The notes beneath the pieces were generated by a model. It saw nothing but the letters and a program-made list of their open reading frames with translations, made no database searches and was not told the origin of the DNA. This document shows positions 34,633-43,215 of a DNA stretch of 64,000 nucleotides, one piece after another; position 1 is the stretch's first letter, and the number at the start of each line of letters is the position of its first letter. Both the position numbers and the translations under genes were made by a program. The DNA is from Microbacterium murale. Its GTDB lineage: Bacteria > Actinomycetota > Actinomycetes > Actinomycetales > Microbacteriaceae. Location: the NCBI RefSeq assembly GCF_030815955.1, contig NZ_JAUSXK010000001.1:1116001-1180000 (forward strand). The letters run 5' to 3'.

Positions 34633-35271
34633 ATGACCGACCGTCTCGCCCGCGCCCGCGCAACCGGCGTCCTCGCCGTACTGCGCGCACCTTCCGCCGA
34701 GTCGGCGCTTGACGCCGCCGAGGCGATCATCCGCGGCGGCGTCGCGGGCATCGAGGTCACCTACTCGACACCCGATGCTCCTGCCGTGATCCGCGAGCTC
34801 ATCGCCCGCCACGGCGACGCCGCCTATGTCGGTGCCGGCACCGTGACGACGATCGAACAGGCGACGGCCGCCGCGGACGCAGGAGCCGAGTTCCTGGTGA
34901 GCCCCGGGACGCTGCCCGATCTCACCCGCGCCATGCTCGACACCGGCCGCGTCGTGATGACCGGTGCCATGACACCGACCGAGGTCATGGGTGCGCTCGC
35001 GCTCGGTGTCGACGTCGTGAAGATCTTCCCCGCCTCTCTCGGCGGCCCCTCCTACCTCGGAGCACTGCGCGGACCGTTCCCCGATGCTCCGCTCATGCCC
35101 ACCGGCGGCGTGAAGCCCGACAACCTCGCCGAGTGGTTCGCCGCGGGCGCGGTGGCCGTCGGCGCGGGCGGCGACCTCGCGAACTCCGCATCGATCAAGA
35201 CCGGCGACTGGGCCGACCTCACGGCGCGCGCGGAGGCCTTCGCCGCAGCGCTCGCCGCCGTACGCGGCTGA
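34633..35271 (+). CDS. eda: Bifunctional KDPG/KHG aldolase
   Basis: 212 aa class I aldolase cleaving 2-keto-3-deoxy-6-phosphogluconate (and 4-hydroxy-2-oxoglutarate) to pyruvate plus an aldehyde. Glu41 (GIEVTYS) and the Schiff-base Lys130 (VVKIFPAS) are present, with GAGTV and PTGGV at the phosphate site. The ATG follows GAGGAG; a start ten codons upstream lacks a ribosome-binding site. It is away from the other sugar genes, with no dehydratase partner next to it. Confidence 0.92.
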   Translation: MTDRLARARATGVLAVLRAPSAESALDAAEAIIRGGVAGIEVTYSTPDAPAVIRELIARHGDAAYVGAGTVTTIEQATAAADAGAEFLVSPGTLPDLTRAMLDTGRVVMTGAMTPTEVMGALALGVDVVKIFPASLGGPSYLGALRGPFPDAPLMPTGGVKPDNLAEWFAAGAVAVGAGGDLANSASIKTGDWADLTARAEAFAAALAAVRG

Positions 35272-35315
35272 TCCGAGCTGCCGGACAGACATGGTGGACC
35301 ACCCAGGTGAGACGA

Positions 35316-35993
35316 ATGCTGCTGACCATACTGCTGCTCACCCTGGCAGTCGGTGCAGCCGCCTGTTCACCGACGACCGACCTTGAGGAACCTGGTGTGA
35401 ACACTCCCGCCGAACAGCGCCTGCTCGCCGCCGCTTCCACCGGAGACGTCGAAGGTGTGCGCACCGCACTCCGAGACGGCGCCGACCTGGAAACGCGCGG
35501 CGAGAACGGGATGACCGCGCTCATCATCGCCGCCAAGGCGAACCACGTCGAGGCCGCGCGCACGCTCATAGAGGCCGGCGCCGACGTCAACGCGCAGGAC
35601 GACATCCAGGACTCCGCATACCTCTACGCCGGAGCACGCGGCCACGATGAGATCCTCCGGCTCACGCTCGAGAGCGGCGCAGACCTGTCGAGCACGAACC
35701 GTTTCGGCGGGACAGCACTCATCCCGGCATCCGAACGGGGTCTGCTCAGCACCGTGCAGATCCTGCTCGACGCCGGCGTCGATCCGAACCACGTCAACAA
35801 TCTGGACTGGACGGCATTGCACGAGGCGATCGTCCTGGGCGACGGATCAGATGCCTATGTCGAGGTCGTCCGCGCGTTGCTCGCCGGCGGCGCAGATCCG
35901 GCAATCGCAGACGGCGAGGGCGCCTCGCCCCGCGAACTCGCCGCCGGCCGCGGATACGACGCAATCGTCGCCGTGCTCGACACCGCCCTGTGA
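35316..35993 (+). CDS. Ankyrin-repeat lipoprotein
   Basis: 225 aa. A short hydrophobic signal (LLTILLLTLAVGAAAC) has a weak lipobox, Cys17. Four to five ankyrin repeats of about 33 residues follow (RLLAAASTGDVEGVRTALRD; ENGMTALIIAAKANHVEAA; TALIPASERGLLSTVQILL; WTALHEAIVLG; SPRELAAGRGYDAIV). It is probably an exported protein-binding scaffold. The ATG follows CAGGTGAG. The stop overlaps the start of the exporter gene (TGATG), so the two are translationally coupled. Confidence 0.82.
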   Translation: MLLTILLLTLAVGAAACSPTTDLEEPGVNTPAEQRLLAAASTGDVEGVRTALRDGADLETRGENGMTALIIAAKANHVEAARTLIEAGADVNAQDDIQDSAYLYAGARGHDEILRLTLESGADLSSTNRFGGTALIPASERGLLSTVQILLDAGVDPNHVNNLDWTALHEAIVLGDGSDAYVEVVRALLAGGADPAIADGEGASPRELAAGRGYDAIVAVLDTAL

Positions 35994-36739
35994 TGCCCGA
36001 ACTTCTGCCGTGGGCGTGGGCCGTGCTGGCGCTCGCCGCGCTCGCGATCGGCCTCGCGAAGACCGCGATCCCCGGTGGTGGCATCCTGCCTGTCGCGCTC
36101 TTCGCGGCTGTGCTTCCGGCTCGCACCTCGACGGCGGCGCTGCTGCTCCTGCTCATCGTCGGCGACATGTTCGCACTGGTCGCCTATCGACGGCACGCGC
36201 ACTGGCCGACGCTGCTGCGGCTGGCACCGGCGGTCGTCGCTGGCCTGGTGGCCGGGTTCGCCTTTCTCGCGATCGGTGATGACAACGTCGTGCGCCGCGC
36301 GATCGGCGTCATCCTGCTCGCGATGATCGCCGTGACGCTGTGGCGACGCTGGCGGCAGAGCAAGGCGGATGCCGAGACTGCCCCGCACGGGGTCGTGATC
36401 GCATCCACCTACGGCGCACTCGCCGGCTTCACGACCATGGTCGCCAACGCCGCCGGGCCGGTGATGTCGATGTACTTCCTCGCGATGCGCACTCCCGTGC
36501 AGGTGTTCCTCGGCACCTCGGCGTGGTTCTTCGCGATCGTGAACCTCGTGAAGGTGCCATTCCTCGCCGGCATCGGGCTGTTCAACGGCCCTGTGCTGCT
36601 GATGGACGCCGTGCTCATCCCGCTCGTCGTCATCGGCGCACTGCTCGGCATCCGACTCGCCCGCCGGATGAAGCAGCAGGTGTTCGACAAGATCGTGATC
36701 GGCCTGACGATCATCGGCGCCGTCTACCTGCTGTTCTGA
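35993..36739 (+). CDS. TauE/SafE-family membrane transporter
   Basis: 248 aa, about eight membrane segments in two repeats, with the family turns GLAKTAIPGGG and GFTTMVANAAGPVMSMYFL. Members export sulfite, sulfoacetate or other organic anions. Coupling to an ankyrin lipoprotein is unusual and may mean the two proteins work together at the cell surface. A GTG three bases earlier is an alternative start. Confidence 0.88.
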   Translation: MPELLPWAWAVLALAALAIGLAKTAIPGGGILPVALFAAVLPARTSTAALLLLLIVGDMFALVAYRRHAHWPTLLRLAPAVVAGLVAGFAFLAIGDDNVVRRAIGVILLAMIAVTLWRRWRQSKADAETAPHGVVIASTYGALAGFTTMVANAAGPVMSMYFLAMRTPVQVFLGTSAWFFAIVNLVKVPFLAGIGLFNGPVLLMDAVLIPLVVIGALLGIRLARRMKQQVFDKIVIGLTIIGAVYLLF

Positions 36740-36751
36740 GCCGGCGAGCAG

Positions 36752-37582
36752 CTACCCGAGGAAGATGTCCGGGAACAACCGGTCGTCCGGGGTGCCGGGA
36801 ATCGCAGCGTAGCCGGAGAAGTCGGTCACGCCGTCGGCTTCCAGCACGTCCTCCACGATCAGGCTCTGCCCGGTGTACTCGGCCGCCGGCTTCGTGAGCA
36901 CCGCGTAGGCGGCATCCGCATAGATCTCCGGCGTGCGACTCGCGGCCATCACCTTGTCACCGCCGAGCAGGTTCTGCACCGCAGCGGTCGCGATCGTCGT
37001 GCGTGGCCACAGCGTGTTGGCGGCGATGCCGTCTGAGGCGAACTCCGCCGCGAGCCCCAGCGTGACCATCGTCATGCCGAACTTCGCCAGCGAGTATCCG
37101 GTGTGCGCGCCGAGCCACTTCGGTGTCGGGTTGAGCGGCGGCGAGAGCGACAGGATGTGCGGGTTCGCGGCATCCTTCAGCTGCGGAATCGCCGCACGCG
37201 ACAGCATGAACGTGCCCCGAACGTTGACGTCCTGCATCAGGTCGTACTTCTTCGCGCCGAGATCGAGCGAGCGCGACAGGTCGATGACGCTGGCGTTGTT
37301 GATCACGATGTCGATGCCGCCGAACTCGCCCTGCGTCTTCAGGACCGCCTCGGTGATGTCGTCGTCCTCACGCACGTCGCCGACGATGGGCAGCGCGTTG
37401 CCACCGGCGGCACGGATCTGCTCGGCCGCGGTGTGGATCGTGCCCTCGAGCTTCGGATGAGGTGTGTCGGTCTTCGCGAGCATCGCGATGTTCGCACCGT
37501 CCGCCGCGGCGCGCAGCGCGATCGCCAGTCCGATGCCGCGGCTGCCGCCCGACATCAGGATCGTCTTTCCTGCCAGTGTCAT
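36752..37582 (-). CDS. SDR-family oxidoreductase (HSDL2-like)
   Basis: 276 aa. SGGSRGIGLAIA is the cofactor loop, NNAS follows, and YSLAKFGMT holds the catalytic Tyr and Lys. The long insertion (AKTDTPHPKLEGTIHTAAEQIRAAGG) is typical of hydroxysteroid dehydrogenase-like 2 proteins. Substrate unknown. AAGGAG precedes the ATG. It is followed upstream on the same strand by another SDR, and the 95-base gap suggests they may be separate units. Confidence 0.87.
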   Translation of the reverse strand: MTLAGKTILMSGGSRGIGLAIALRAAADGANIAMLAKTDTPHPKLEGTIHTAAEQIRAAGGNALPIVGDVREDDDITEAVLKTQGEFGGIDIVINNASVIDLSRSLDLGAKKYDLMQDVNVRGTFMLSRAAIPQLKDAANPHILSLSPPLNPTPKWLGAHTGYSLAKFGMTMVTLGLAAEFASDGIAANTLWPRTTIATAAVQNLLGGDKVMAASRTPEIYADAAYAVLTKPAAEYTGQSLIVEDVLEADGVTDFSGYAAIPGTPDDRLFPDIFLG

Positions 37583-37677
37583 GGGGTCTCCTTGTCGATC
37601 GATGTCTTGCTTCGAATCGTTCACAGTGTTCGGTCTCCGCCGATCTGCAGCACTTTGTGTGATTCGAAAGGGGTGTC

Positions 37678-38439
37678 TTACTTCGGCGCCATGCGGATCG
37701 CGCCGTCCAGGCGGATCGTCTCGCCGTTCAGGTAGTCGTTCTCGACGATGCTCAGGGCGAGCGCGGCGTACTCGGATGGGCGCCCCAGACGCGCGGGATA
37801 CGGCACCTGCTGCCCGAGCGACTCCTGCGCGGCTTCGGGGAGACCGGCGAGCATGGGGGTCTCCATGATGCCGGGAGCGATCGTGCAGACTCGGATGCTG
37901 TAGCGAGCGAGTTCACGTGCGATCGGCAATGTCATGGCGTGCACGCCGCCCTTCGACGCGGAGTACGCCGGCTGACCGATCTGCCCGTCGAACGCGGCGA
38001 CGGACGCCGTGTTGATGATGACGCCTCTGTCACCTGACTCGGTCGGGTCGTTCTTCGCGATCACGGCGGACGCCTGCGAGATGACGTTGAACGTGCCCAC
38101 GAGGTTGATGCGGATCACACGCTCGAAGTCCGCGAGAACGGCGGGGTTGCCTTCACGGTCGAGCACCTTCGCGGGCGGCGCGATGCCGGCGCAGTTCACG
38201 ACGATGCGCAGTGGAGCCGCCGCGTTCGCGGCGACGACGGCTGCCGCGGCATCCTCCGCACTGGTGACGTCGCCGGCGGCGAACGTTCCGCCGAGTTCAG
38301 TGGCGAGGTCGGCGCCTGCCGATGACGGCAGGTCGAGCAGCGTGACGTGCGCGCCCGCTGCGGCGAGCGCACGAGCGGTGGCGAGGCCGAGGCCTGAGGC
38401 GCCACCCGTGATCAGTGCTGCGGATCCCTGGACCTGCAT
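37678..38439 (-). CDS. SDR-family dehydrogenase (3-hydroxyacyl-CoA dehydrogenase type II-like)
   Basis: 253 aa. TGGASGLGLATARAL, NCAGI, the catalytic YSASKGGV and PGIMETPML follow the order of HSD17B10-type enzymes, which oxidise short-chain 3-hydroxyacyl-CoA. A role in branched-chain or fatty acid breakdown is plausible; a 3-hydroxyisobutyryl-CoA hydrolase gene is 10 kb away. GAAGGAGA lies before the ATG. Confidence 0.87.
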   Translation of the reverse strand: MQVQGSAALITGGASGLGLATARALAAAGAHVTLLDLPSSAGADLATELGGTFAAGDVTSAEDAAAAVVAANAAAPLRIVVNCAGIAPPAKVLDREGNPAVLADFERVIRINLVGTFNVISQASAVIAKNDPTESGDRGVIINTASVAAFDGQIGQPAYSASKGGVHAMTLPIARELARYSIRVCTIAPGIMETPMLAGLPEAAQESLGQQVPYPARLGRPSEYAALALSIVENDYLNGETIRLDGAIRMAPK

Positions 38440-38536
38440 GTGTTCTCCTTCGAACGGTTTTTGCAACTCAGTTCCAGCATACGCAGTTCTCAGTTCCACC
38501 CTGGCGCTGTTCCGCAATCGGGTGTTGGGTGGAGGC

Positions 38537-38896
38537 ATGCAACTGCGTCGCAAGCGAGCCTACGACACCGCTGCGTCGGCCGATGGGTTCCGTGTGCTGG
38601 TCGATCGGCTGTGGCCGCGCGGTGTCTCCAAGGAGCGGGCCGGCATCGACCTCTGGGCCAAGAACACCGCGCCCAGCCCTGACCTGCGAAAGGCATGGCA
38701 CACGGCATCCGACGACGACTGGGGCATCTACGCAGACCGGTACCGGGCCGAACTGGCGAACGAGTCGGCGCCCGCGCTCGAGGACCTCACTGCGACGCTG
38801 AAGCAGCACGACGTCGTCACGCTCGTCTACGCCGCGCACGACCCGGAGCACAACCACGCGATCGTGCTGGAGGAAGCGCTGCGGAGACTGTTGTGA
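38537..38896 (+). CDS. DUF488-family protein
   Basis: 119 aa small cytosolic protein with the DUF488 pattern: LRRKRAYDTAASADGFRVLVDRLWPRGVSKE, then WHTASDDDWGIYADRYRAEL, and VTLVYAAHDPEHNHAIVLEEAL. Function of the family is not established. GGAGG precedes the ATG very closely, so a GTG 18 bases upstream could also be used. Followed by an inverted-repeat element. Confidence 0.82.
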   Translation: MQLRRKRAYDTAASADGFRVLVDRLWPRGVSKERAGIDLWAKNTAPSPDLRKAWHTASDDDWGIYADRYRAELANESAPALEDLTATLKQHDVVTLVYAAHDPEHNHAIVLEEALRRLL

Positions 38897-38909
38897 CGGA
38901 CCTGCGTGT

Positions 38910-38991
38910 TCACAACTCCTCACGTTTCCGCGATCCGAGGCACTGCGAGCGAAGAAGCCGACATTCTGCAACCATCGTTGAGGAGTTATGA
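38910..38991. repeat. Inverted-repeat element after the DUF488 gene
   Basis: Arms TCACAACTCCTCACG (38910-38924) and CGTTGAGGAGTTATGA (38976-38991) pair imperfectly (three mismatches or offsets). The AACTCC core is shared with the elements at 19643-19732 and 52361-52370. It lies at the end of one gene and just before the next, as expected for a terminator-type spacer element. Confidence 0.5.
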
Positions 38992-39007
38992 GCACACGGA
39001 AGACAGC

Positions 39008-39733
39008 ATGACGATCCCCGTCGGAGAGGTCGCGGTTCCGGCGCGCGTGGAGGCGCTCGCGGCCGGTGCAGACCTCACGCCCGTGTGGCACAACAACATC
39101 GGCGGCTTGACGTTCCGCACCGACGACGGGCGCTTCATCAAGTACGGTCCGCTCGACGACGAGGCGAACATGCGCGATGAAGCAGAGCGGATGCGCTGGG
39201 CATCGAGATGGATACGAGTGCCGGAGGTGATCGAGCAGGGACAGGAAGCCACTCACGAGTGGCTCGTCACGGTGGCGCTTCAGGGTGAGAGCGCCGTCGC
39301 GCCGCGCTGGATCGCGGAACCCGCCGCTGCCGTGCGTGCTGTCGGCGAAGCGCTGCGAGCACTGCACGACAGGCTTCCGGTGGACGAATGCCCGTGGACC
39401 TGGAGCGTGCCCGCCCGCATCGCGAACGCCGAGGCCAGGGGCATCCGCATTCCCGCCTCGCTGCGCGAGGCTCCGCCGATAGACAAGCTGGTCGTCTGCC
39501 ACGGCGATGCCTGCGTTCCCAACACCCTGTTGGATGCCGGTGGCCGGTGGCTCGCGCACGTCGACTTCGCGGTACTCGGCACCGCCGACCGCTGGGCGGA
39601 CATCGCGGTGGCATCCATGAGCACGTCCTGGAACTACGGCTCCGGATGGGAAGACGCGCTCATCGAGGCATACGGCGTCGAACCCGACCGCGAGCGGCTG
39701 GCGTACTACCGAGCGCTGTGGGACGCGACCTGA
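39008..39733 (+). CDS. Aminoglycoside phosphotransferase (APH(3')-like) family protein
   Basis: 241 aa kinase-fold protein with VVCHGDACVPNTLLD (catalytic Asp and Asn of HGDxxxxN) and HVDFAVLGTADRWADIA (metal Asp, APH(3') signature). This suggests an APH(3')-type small-molecule kinase; actual antibiotic resistance cannot be claimed, since actinobacteria carry many housekeeping relatives. Stop overlaps the next start (TGATG). The ribosome-binding site is weak. Confidence 0.85.
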   Translation: MTIPVGEVAVPARVEALAAGADLTPVWHNNIGGLTFRTDDGRFIKYGPLDDEANMRDEAERMRWASRWIRVPEVIEQGQEATHEWLVTVALQGESAVAPRWIAEPAAAVRAVGEALRALHDRLPVDECPWTWSVPARIANAEARGIRIPASLREAPPIDKLVVCHGDACVPNTLLDAGGRWLAHVDFAVLGTADRWADIAVASMSTSWNYGSGWEDALIEAYGVEPDRERLAYYRALWDAT

Positions 39734-40125
39734 TGGCTCATCCGATCATGTTCCACGAGGACGACCCGCTGCTCGCACGGGTACGCCAGATCGCGCTCGG
39801 GCTGCCGGAGGCCGATGAGAAGGTCAGTCACGGGCGTCCCACGTTCTTCACGCAGAAGGTGTTCTGCTACTTCGGCGGCTCGGTGCGCGCCGACGATGAA
39901 TGGGTCGCGCATGACGCGGCGATCATGGTGCGTCCGGACCCCGCCGATGATCCCGCTCTGCGGCAGGACCCACGATTCTGGGTGCCTGCGTATCTCGGGC
40001 CCTCGGGATGGCTCGGGATCGACCTCGACGAGGAGACGGACTGGCAGGAGATCGCCGAACTCATCGACGCCTCCTATCGGGTGACAGCACCGCGGCGGCT
40101 GGTGCGAGAACTCGACGGGCGCTGA
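39733..40125 (+). CDS. MmcQ/YjbR-family protein
   Basis: 130 aa DUF419 (MmcQ/YjbR) protein. LGLPEADEKVSHGRPTFFTQKVFCYFGG and a C-terminal IAELIDASYRVTAPRRLVRELD give the double-wing DNA-binding-like fold. The biochemical role is unknown. It is translationally coupled to the phosphotransferase gene upstream and ends four bases from the convergent ECF transporter gene. Confidence 0.85.
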   Translation: MAHPIMFHEDDPLLARVRQIALGLPEADEKVSHGRPTFFTQKVFCYFGGSVRADDEWVAHDAAIMVRPDPADDPALRQDPRFWVPAYLGPSGWLGIDLDEETDWQEIAELIDASYRVTAPRRLVRELDGR

Positions 40126-40129
40126 CCGC

Positions 40130-40921
40130 TCAACTCCAGACGAACCGGAACGTGCCGAGCAGCACTGCCGCGGTGAGCGCGAGGGCCATGATCAGGGTGC
40201 CTCCGAGCAGCGCCACACCGTCACGTGCATGCAGACGGGACGGCCGGGACCACGTACGCGGGATGCCGGACCCGAACCCGCGCGCCTCCATCGCCATCGC
40301 GAGCTTCGTGCCGCGGCGCACCGCGAACACCAGCAGTACGAACGCCATCGAGAAGAAGCGTCTGAGCGCACCGCGATCACCCACACCACGCGCACGTCGG
40401 GCGAGGCCCATCGTGCGCCAGTCATCGAGGAACAGACCCAGCATCCTGGCACCGGCGAGGACGCCGAGCACGAATCGACTGGGCAGCTTCGCGACCTGCG
40501 CGAGAGCATCCGCCAGCTCGGTCGGGTCGGTGCGCCCGAACAGCAGGATCGTCGGCAGACCGAGGGCGACGACGCGGAGGGCCACAGCGATGGCCAGCTG
40601 GACCGACTCCTCGCTCACCGTCGCGAACCCCCAGCTCCAGTAGATGCGCCCTGCAGGCTCGGCGTACAGCAGCATGCTCAGCCCCGCGACCGGGGCGAAG
40701 ATCATGATCGGCAGCATCCTTTTCAGCACGGTGCCCCATCGCAGACCGGTGAGCGGCAGGCACAGCAGCTGCAGTCCGATCGCGACGAGGCCGCTCACCA
40801 CATCGATGGACGCGAACAGCGGCACGGACAGCAGCAGTGCGAGCACCAGCTTCGTCACCGGGTTCACGCCGTCGAGCCATGCGCGATGCACCGTCTCTTC
40901 GATCTCGACATCCGCGCTCAT
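40130..40921 (-). CDS. ykoC: ECF transporter transmembrane component (EcfT/YkoC-like)
   Basis: 263 aa with five or so membrane segments and the CbiQ/EcfT coupling motif ARRARG (DWRTMGLARRARG), which grips the ATPases; AMEARGF is the second coupling motif. It is the third gene of the YkoE-YkoD-YkoC set, translationally coupled to the ATPase gene. It forms the coupling scaffold of a thiamine-precursor importer. Confidence 0.88.
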   Translation of the reverse strand: MSADVEIEETVHRAWLDGVNPVTKLVLALLLSVPLFASIDVVSGLVAIGLQLLCLPLTGLRWGTVLKRMLPIMIFAPVAGLSMLLYAEPAGRIYWSWGFATVSEESVQLAIAVALRVVALGLPTILLFGRTDPTELADALAQVAKLPSRFVLGVLAGARMLGLFLDDWRTMGLARRARGVGDRGALRRFFSMAFVLLVFAVRRGTKLAMAMEARGFGSGIPRTWSRPSRLHARDGVALLGGTLIMALALTAAVLLGTFRFVWS

Positions 40922-42375
40922 GCCGCCGGCTCCAGTACGATCCGATGCCCGCCGAGGTGCTGGATCACGCCCTCGTCGTGCGTGACGGCGACGACCGAAG
41001 TGCCCGACGCGATCTCCTCCTGCAGCAAGGAGACCAGCTCGATCCAGCCGCGCCGGTCCTGCCCGAAGGTCGGTTCGTCGAGCACGATCACCTCGGGCGA
41101 TGCCGCGAGCACCGTCGCGACGGACAGCCGCCGCTTCTGCCCACCCGACAACGTGAACGGGTTCGCGAGCGCGAGGTGCGACAGGTGCAGGCGCTCGAGC
41201 AGCCCGTCGACGACGAATGCAGTACGGGCGGCGTCCCAGCCCAGCGCTCTCGGCCCGACGGCGAGTTCGTCACGCAGTGTCTGTGTGAGGAACTGATGCT
41301 CGGGCTCCTGGAACACTGTGCCGATGCGCGTGAGCAGTTCGCGCGATGTCCATCGGATCGGCCGACGCCCACCCCTGCCGGTAAGCGAGGATGCCGCGAC
41401 GACCTCACCCGTGCGCTCGGGGATGAGACCTGCCAGCGTGAGAGCGAGGGTCGACTTGCCCACGCCGTTCGGACCCGTGATCACGGTCGCACTCCCCTGC
41501 GGCACGCGCACATCGAGCCCGGACTGCACGACGACACGCGGATCGCGCGCCACGGCGAGACCGGTCGCTTCGAGAACAGCGGATGCCGCGCCAGAGGCTA
41601 CCGGCGTCACCGGCAGCTCGACATCCTGATCCGGTACCCACACCCCGGCATCCGCCAGCGCACGGCCGTGCTCAGCGAACACCTGCGCGGGTGAACCGTC
41701 TGCGAGCAGCCCGCCGCCGGCGGCGAGCACGATCACCCGGGTCATCAGGTCGACCCAGACCGGAGTGCGGTGCTCCACGACGATCAGCGTCGCGCCGGTG
41801 GCATCCACGACCCGCTCGACACTCGACCGGACCTCAGCGACCCCTTCCGGATCGAGATTCGCGGTCGGCTCGTCGAGCAGCAGCAGCCCTGGGCGCATCG
41901 CAAGCACGCCCGCGAGTACCAGCCGCTGCTTCTGACCGCCGGAAAGCGCCTTCGTCGCGTGCTGCAACGGCACGTCCAACCCCACGGCTTCGAGTGCGCC
42001 CGCCACACGCGCGGGGATCTCTGATGCCGGGATGCCGAGGTTCTCGCAGCCGAAGGCGACATCGTCGCCGACCTTCGACAGCACGATTCCCGCATCCGGA
42101 TCCTGCATGACCAGGCCCACCTGCCCGCGGCGCGACTCTGGAGCGGCTCCATCGATCAGAAGAGCTCCGGTGCGTTCTCCCTCATCAGCATCGCCGAGCA
42201 CTCCGGCGAGACCCGCCAGCAGGGTCGACTTTCCCGCGCCGGAGGCGCCGAGCAGCAGCACGCGCTCGCCTGGTTCGATCGTGAAGGTGGCATCGCTGAC
42301 GGCGGGAAGCTTCCGTCCGGCGTAGCGCCACCCCCAGCCCGCGGCCTGCACGCGGGCCGGGGTGGCAGAAGTCAT
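40918..42375 (-). CDS. ykoD: ECF transporter ATPase with two nucleotide-binding domains (YkoD-like)
   Basis: 485 aa. First domain: Walker A GASGAGKS, signature LSGGQKQ, Walker B LLLDEPTANLD. Second domain: GPNGVGKS, LSGGQKR, VIVLDEPTFGQD. Fusion of both ATPases is the YkoD arrangement. The reading frame extends upstream to 42963, but that part overlaps the YkoE gene in another frame, so the ATG at 42375, two bases after the YkoE stop, is used. Powers uptake with YkoC and YkoE. Confidence 0.9.
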   Translation of the reverse strand: MTSATPARVQAAGWGWRYAGRKLPAVSDATFTIEPGERVLLLGASGAGKSTLLAGLAGVLGDADEGERTGALLIDGAAPESRRGQVGLVMQDPDAGIVLSKVGDDVAFGCENLGIPASEIPARVAGALEAVGLDVPLQHATKALSGGQKQRLVLAGVLAMRPGLLLLDEPTANLDPEGVAEVRSSVERVVDATGATLIVVEHRTPVWVDLMTRVIVLAAGGGLLADGSPAQVFAEHGRALADAGVWVPDQDVELPVTPVASGAASAVLEATGLAVARDPRVVVQSGLDVRVPQGSATVITGPNGVGKSTLALTLAGLIPERTGEVVAASSLTGRGGRRPIRWTSRELLTRIGTVFQEPEHQFLTQTLRDELAVGPRALGWDAARTAFVVDGLLERLHLSHLALANPFTLSGGQKRRLSVATVLAASPEVIVLDEPTFGQDRRGWIELVSLLQEEIASGTSVVAVTHDEGVIQHLGGHRIVLEPAA

Positions 42376-42377
42376 GT

Positions 42378-43019
42378 TCAGACCTCGCGTGCGAGTTCTC
42401 TGCCCGCGGCGAAGCGGCTGAGCGCTCCGGTCTTCGCCAGTGCGCGCACGAGCAACCAACCGACGACGCCGGCGAGGATCGCACCGGAGACGGCGACGCA
42501 CACCAGATAGATCGTGTTGAACTCGAGCGACTTGAGGATGTTGGGCGAGCTGCCGTAGAAGAGCTCGAAGACCCACGCGGCGACCGCGGCGCCGACTCCG
42601 GCGAGGGCCGCGACACCGAGGCCGAAACGCCGGTACAGGAACAGCGCGAAGATGAGCTCTGCGCCGAGGCCCTGGACGAGTCCGGACAAGACGGTGGAAA
42701 CGCCCCACACGTTGCCGATGAGCATCGAGACGATCGCGGCGACCACCTCGACGACGAGGGCCGCCCCCGGTTTGCGGATGACGAGGCCGCCGATGACGCC
42801 ACCGATCAGCCAGATGCCGACGGCGATGCCGCCGAGCCCTGGGGTCAAGGCATCCGCAGCCCCGAACCACGCCCCGCCGACGACGTTCCACCCCCAGAAG
42901 AGCAGGCCGACCGCGACGCCGAGGACGGCGGCGACGACGATGTCGACGACGCGCCAGCGCCACGGATTCGCACCGGTGCCGATGGTCGTGGCGGCGGGCG
43001 TGCGTGTAGACGTGTTCAT
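42378..43019 (-). CDS. ykoE: ECF transporter substrate-binding component for thiamine precursor (YkoE-like)
   Basis: 213 aa with five or six membrane segments. WRWRVVDIVVAAVLGVAVGLLFWGWN and ELFYGSS fit the YkoE S-component, which binds hydroxymethylpyrimidine or thiamine. The functional assignment is strengthened by a TPP riboswitch directly upstream and by the YkoD/YkoC partners downstream. AGGGAGGAG, at the 3' end of the riboswitch, is the ribosome-binding site, so ligand binding can hide it. Confidence 0.9.
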   Translation of the reverse strand: MNTSTRTPAATTIGTGANPWRWRVVDIVVAAVLGVAVGLLFWGWNVVGGAWFGAADALTPGLGGIAVGIWLIGGVIGGLVIRKPGAALVVEVVAAIVSMLIGNVWGVSTVLSGLVQGLGAELIFALFLYRRFGLGVAALAGVGAAVAAWVFELFYGSSPNILKSLEFNTIYLVCVAVSGAILAGVVGWLLVRALAKTGALSRFAAGRELAREV

Positions 43020-43025
43020 AGGAAC

Positions 43026-43113
43026 TCCTCCCTGCGCTGGCATGACCCAGATCAGGTTCGACGGTCGAAGCGCTTTTCGCTCCCTCTCAGCCCGGCTCGC
43101 CGGACTCCCGTGG
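43026..43113 (-). ncRNA. TPP riboswitch (THI element)
   Basis: Read on the minus strand, the conserved thiamine pyrophosphate aptamer landmarks appear in order: GGGAGTCC, then CTGAGAGG, then ACCTGATCTGGGTCATGCC, then AGCGCAGGGAGG. The last element contains the ribosome-binding site of ykoE seven bases from its ATG, indicating translational control. A TATGAT -10-like hexamer lies at 43125-43130 on the same strand, placing the RNA start at about 43118. Confidence 0.93.
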
Positions 43114-43215
43114 TTGTGATGACGATCATACTCAGGTTCGAAATCGCCCGCGCCGGCACCTGGGAGCAGCAGCGTCAAAGCACGGCAAGGCCACCGGATT
43201 CGGTACCGTGAACAA

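Noticed and set aside
39008..39733. Phosphotransferase considered as an acquired antibiotic-resistance gene
   Set aside because: Only family-level motifs are visible, base composition matches its neighbours and there are no mobile-element traces.
40918..42963. Possible fusion of ykoD with a long N-terminal extension
   Set aside because: The extra 196 codons overlap ykoE out of frame and are Arg/Pro-rich; the ATG two bases after the ykoE stop gives a normal YkoD.
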